Part shown: piece after piece, positions 61,190 through 64,000 of the stretch
Layout: each line of letters starts with the position of its first letter
How positions within the stretch are numbered: position 1 is the first letter of the stretch
Assembly: GCA_030248065.1 (NCBI GenBank)
Contig: JASAMV010003703.1
Span: 1 to 64,000, forward strand
Direction of reading: 5' to 3'
From: Rhynchonema sp. JSB1_4
Taxonomy: Eukaryota > Nematoda > Chromadorea > Monhysterida > Xyalidae
DNA length: 64,000 bases
Made by a program: the position numbers and the translations under genes
Notes under the pieces: model-generated
The model's database searches: none
What the model was told of the DNA's origin: nothing
Seen by the model: only the letters and a program-made list of their open reading frames with translations

Positions 61190-61430
61190 TGTGAATGTGC
61201 AACCACGAGCTCATGAGACAACGTTTTTTTGACGTTGGCTTGGCCGGATTCAATAATGTTCCGGTTCCACGAGTTAAGAAAACAAAAGAAAGAGAATCGG
61301 CAGTGCAAAACGTGCATAAATTCGCTTTCCTTTATTTCCAAAGCATTTCGAAACACATAGAACCTGAACATTAATGGATCTGGCCAAATCAACTTCAGAA
61401 ATCGTCTCATGAGCTGGTGGTTAGACTTTA
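61190..61430. mobile_element. Inverted-repeat element family A, copy 3
   Basis: About 240 bp, with ends CAACCACGAGCTCATGAGACAA and the complement of AACCACCAGCTCATGAGACG. It shares CCGGTTCCACGAGTT and AAAGAAAGAGAA with copy 1. Exact boundaries are uncertain. Confidence 0.65.
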
Positions 61431-64000
61431 CATGTCTATCCAGGTTGTACCTACTGTATGTAGTTGCAGTATGTGGCCAGCTAATCCCGAGCAGCTAAGT
61501 CCGGTGGTGCCAGATTTAGGCGGCACGCGCTCGTTTTGATTAGGCGAACGTTTTGAACGGCCGCTCTGAGCGCTGAATATGTTAGCTGATGCTGGATGCG
61601 CCGGTTTCACAACGCATGCGGGTTGCGGGTTGGGGTTTTCACAACGTTCAATACACCATTCACGCATAACTTTGGCATCAGTAACGTTTACATGAGACCA
61701 TCTTTTGCTTTGAGTCTCTCGATAGTCCTGTCGTTTTTTTCTGTGTTTTGTATCGTGACGAACTGTTCATGAACCTCTAAACAGAGAGCGGCGACGCCTC
61801 CGGAAGCAAAAGTTCAAACGTTCCGAAAAACAACACAGGCAAGAAGCAAAAGCTGGTGGGTCTTTATCACTTCACGGAGAGCACAACGCTTATGCCGCAA
61901 AACCGAGAACTCTACCTCTCTCGGGCATACGACAAGTTCGCGTGACGGAACGTCAAAAGGAGCGCAAACTTTCAAACCAAAAACAGTTTGATCAGAGCGC
62001 GAAACTGTTCTTAGATGCTTTGTGTTGCGTTTTTCGCAAGCCAGCTTTGTTTGTTTGTTGAATTGTTCGGACAATTTTCGACTGGTTCGCTCGGCTCCAC
62101 TTCGTGTCAGTTCAGCATAATGCCAAGAATAACCAACAGCTGTGCGCGTGACGTTTTTGCAGCAGGTGGACAAAGAAGTTTAGGGTTGATGGGAGGTAAA
62201 TTAATATGTAGTTATGGGTGTTGTAATATTTTCTTGGCTTTGTTTCTCCAAGAAACAATGTTGTCAAAGAGGGAGTGTGCTAGGTATGTACTACGCAGAT
62301 CGCAAAAAGTACTGACGAAGAAAAAGTTAAGATCGTTCATGTAGCAAAGTTCAACAAGTTTATTTTCTATGGGAGTCGCTCCAGGCGAACGTTTCCCAAA
62401 GGATTGTAAAAAATTTAATTAAAGCTTTTAAGCCGACCTGCAAATTGAACCCTCTGTTCGCTTGCCAAGAGTTGTTGAAACCATCCGTTTGAGTATTATT
62501 ATGATTATAATTATAAATGGGAAACTACGTATAATTTCCGTCATGAAGGGTGTTTTTGTAGTCTTCTCTGGTTGTGTTCTTCCCCGTAAAATTTTTTAAC
62601 TCACCGCTGTTCTACTTGCACTTCCCATAGCGGCATTGTTTGCCTAATAATGCGCGAGCGCTCCCATGTAATTACCTCAAACTGGTCGTAACAACTTTTT
62701 CTCCGACTACTTGCTGCTTACATATACTGTATTTACGTAACATACACCGCAGTTCGACACAATGACATAATATTCCATTAGCGGTCATATTGTGCCGTAT
62801 GTACATATGTAGTTGAACGCCGAAAACACAAGACCCGGCTGGATATGTCGCCTTTGCTTTCGTTTTTGGTTGTGCTGCGGGACAGTTGGGTCCCATGTGG
62901 TCCACACCGTCCGCCTGTAGTCATATGGAGGTTGGGGTGCGGTGAAATCGGAACACGCGCGGCTACCGTGTCCATTCCACCGAACTTTCCACACAATCTT
63001 AAACAAAATTTTCTACTCAACCTTCCACTCAACCGCTTCGTAAATTCTACCCTAAGAATGAATCTCACGGCTGGGTCGGGCCCGACTTTCTGACCCGAAC
63101 ACATTGGGCCGAAATTTTCGGACCAAACAAGCAGTCGCTTGATGCGGTGGACGCGGGGAGTGGTGTTCGTTAGCGGCCGCTTCAAAGCGTCATCGTTTTC
63201 TTTGCATGCAGCTGGTATGTGACTGGCTCAGGGTTTGTTTTTGTTTGTGTGTGTATGTTTTGCTTGCTTTTCACTCAGTCATGTGAGTTACATCCAGAAG
63301 ACGCAGAATAATGCTCAAACCGCCGTCATGTCCGGTTCCAGCTTATGACACAAACTCATATTTACGGATTGTTCTCGTAGTACGTATGTGATGTTGGTGG
63401 TTCTGGTATGACATGGAGCAGGTTGCTGTGGCGTAAATGTGCCTCTGCCATATTATACCATCAGTCCACAAGACAAAAAAGATCCGAGCCAGTTATGACT
63501 GCGTGTCTATGCCGGCCCCCATTACCCATCTCATACATATGCATATGCACATGGTACATCCAGCACCGTATCAGTTACGACTTACTTACCGTATACATCG
63601 CGATAATACAGGCAGCACTTAGTTTTCAGCAAGCGCACAGCGGCAAGCTTTTCAGACATGATTATGCGTGGATGGGTTTTCTGTGTAACGTGCCGGAGCA
63701 CGGCTGCTGAAGCGCATAACGAATCGCCACACAGCACTCGTTTGATCTAATCCCGAAAACTTGCCAGACGTACTTTGAAGAGTTTCAAGATTTTTTACGA
63801 TAAAGCTAGCAGTTTACGGTGCGCAAACGCCGCATGCGTCCGGTGTCCGTGATAAGTTCGCAACCATTATCCAGGTGATCTGGCTCGCTTTAGGTTCTTA
63901 ACTCTTTCTTAACCCGCTTTTGGACGTTAGCAAGACGCCCAAGTGCTAATTTGAATGAGTGATGTTTCACACACCCGTGTCCAACAGCTGTTACATACGG
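61431..64000. other. Unassigned right end
   Basis: 2.6 kb with no supported gene. ORFs are short and mutually overlapping. A possible first exon near 62.12 kb was considered and rejected. Confidence 0.3.

Noticed and set aside
62015..62344. Possible first exon near 62120 (ATG, then a GTAAAT donor at 62196) after a TCAGTT initiator-like string
   Set aside because: No downstream exon with matching phase and no coding signature; the donor is weak.
1..64000. CRISPR array
   Set aside because: The tandem repeats present lack unique spacers of constant length, and the sequence is eukaryotic.

Overview
This is eukaryotic, very probably small-metazoan, DNA. It has a short gene with two tiny GT-AG introns (50 and 57 bp), non-LTR and BEL/Pao retrotransposons, a miniature Helitron, hAT-like and other miniature inverted-repeat elements, and long non-coding stretches. 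There is no bacterial operon signature. The short introns and the BEL/Pao element with a phlebovirus-like envelope fit an ecdysozoan such as a nematode, tardigrade or small arthropod, but the species cannot be fixed from sequence alone.

Layout. 0-6.7 kb is the only gene-like region: four intronless minus-strand ORFs of unknown function (two are diverged tandem paralogues) and a divergent three-exon plus-strand gene. 7.0-7.7 kb is a foldback of tRNA-like repeat copies bounded by a 13-bp direct repeat. 7.6-20.2 kb is one large BEL/Pao retroelement on the minus strand. It carries gag, zinc-knuckle/protease, RT, RNase H/integrase and a phlebovirus-type glycoprotein. Its leader has three homologous hairpins and an unusually long tRNA-derived primer-binding site. 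It is damaged by frameshifts, an insertion and loss of a recognisable 3' LTR. 21.0-25.2 kb is a plus-strand run of six short overlapping ORFs with uniform codon style that I do not recognise. 26.3-28.6 kb is a second, truncated LTR-type element with a gag-like ORF. 28.6-31.2 kb is a 5'-truncated LINE.

From 31.7 kb on the window is dominated by repeats: a 3.8-kb foldback (31.7-35.5 kb) with 20-bp tandem units, tandem repeats at 36.4-37.2 kb, G-rich and TTACGGTAG arrays (37.2-37.7 kb), a nearly full-length decayed LINE (38.1-43.5 kb) with a small inverted-repeat element inside its ORF1, and a 4.0-kb foldback (44.2-48.2 kb). The arms of that foldback are related to the 5' region of the element at 26.3 kb and contain a series of small hairpins. 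49-64 kb holds no convincing gene but several miniature elements: an hAT-like MITE with a perfect 8-bp target duplication, three copies of one inverted-repeat family, a 163-bp Helitron, other palindromic elements and a pair of inverted TTCAGGCCC-rich repeats.

How it fits together. The window reads as a mobile-element-rich region next to a small gene cluster. The most interesting items are the structured leader and extended primer site of the env-bearing BEL/Pao element, the two giant foldbacks (possible hairpin-RNA sources, one resembling a neighbouring retroelement), the unexplained overlapping-ORF region, and the orphan paralogue cluster at the left end.
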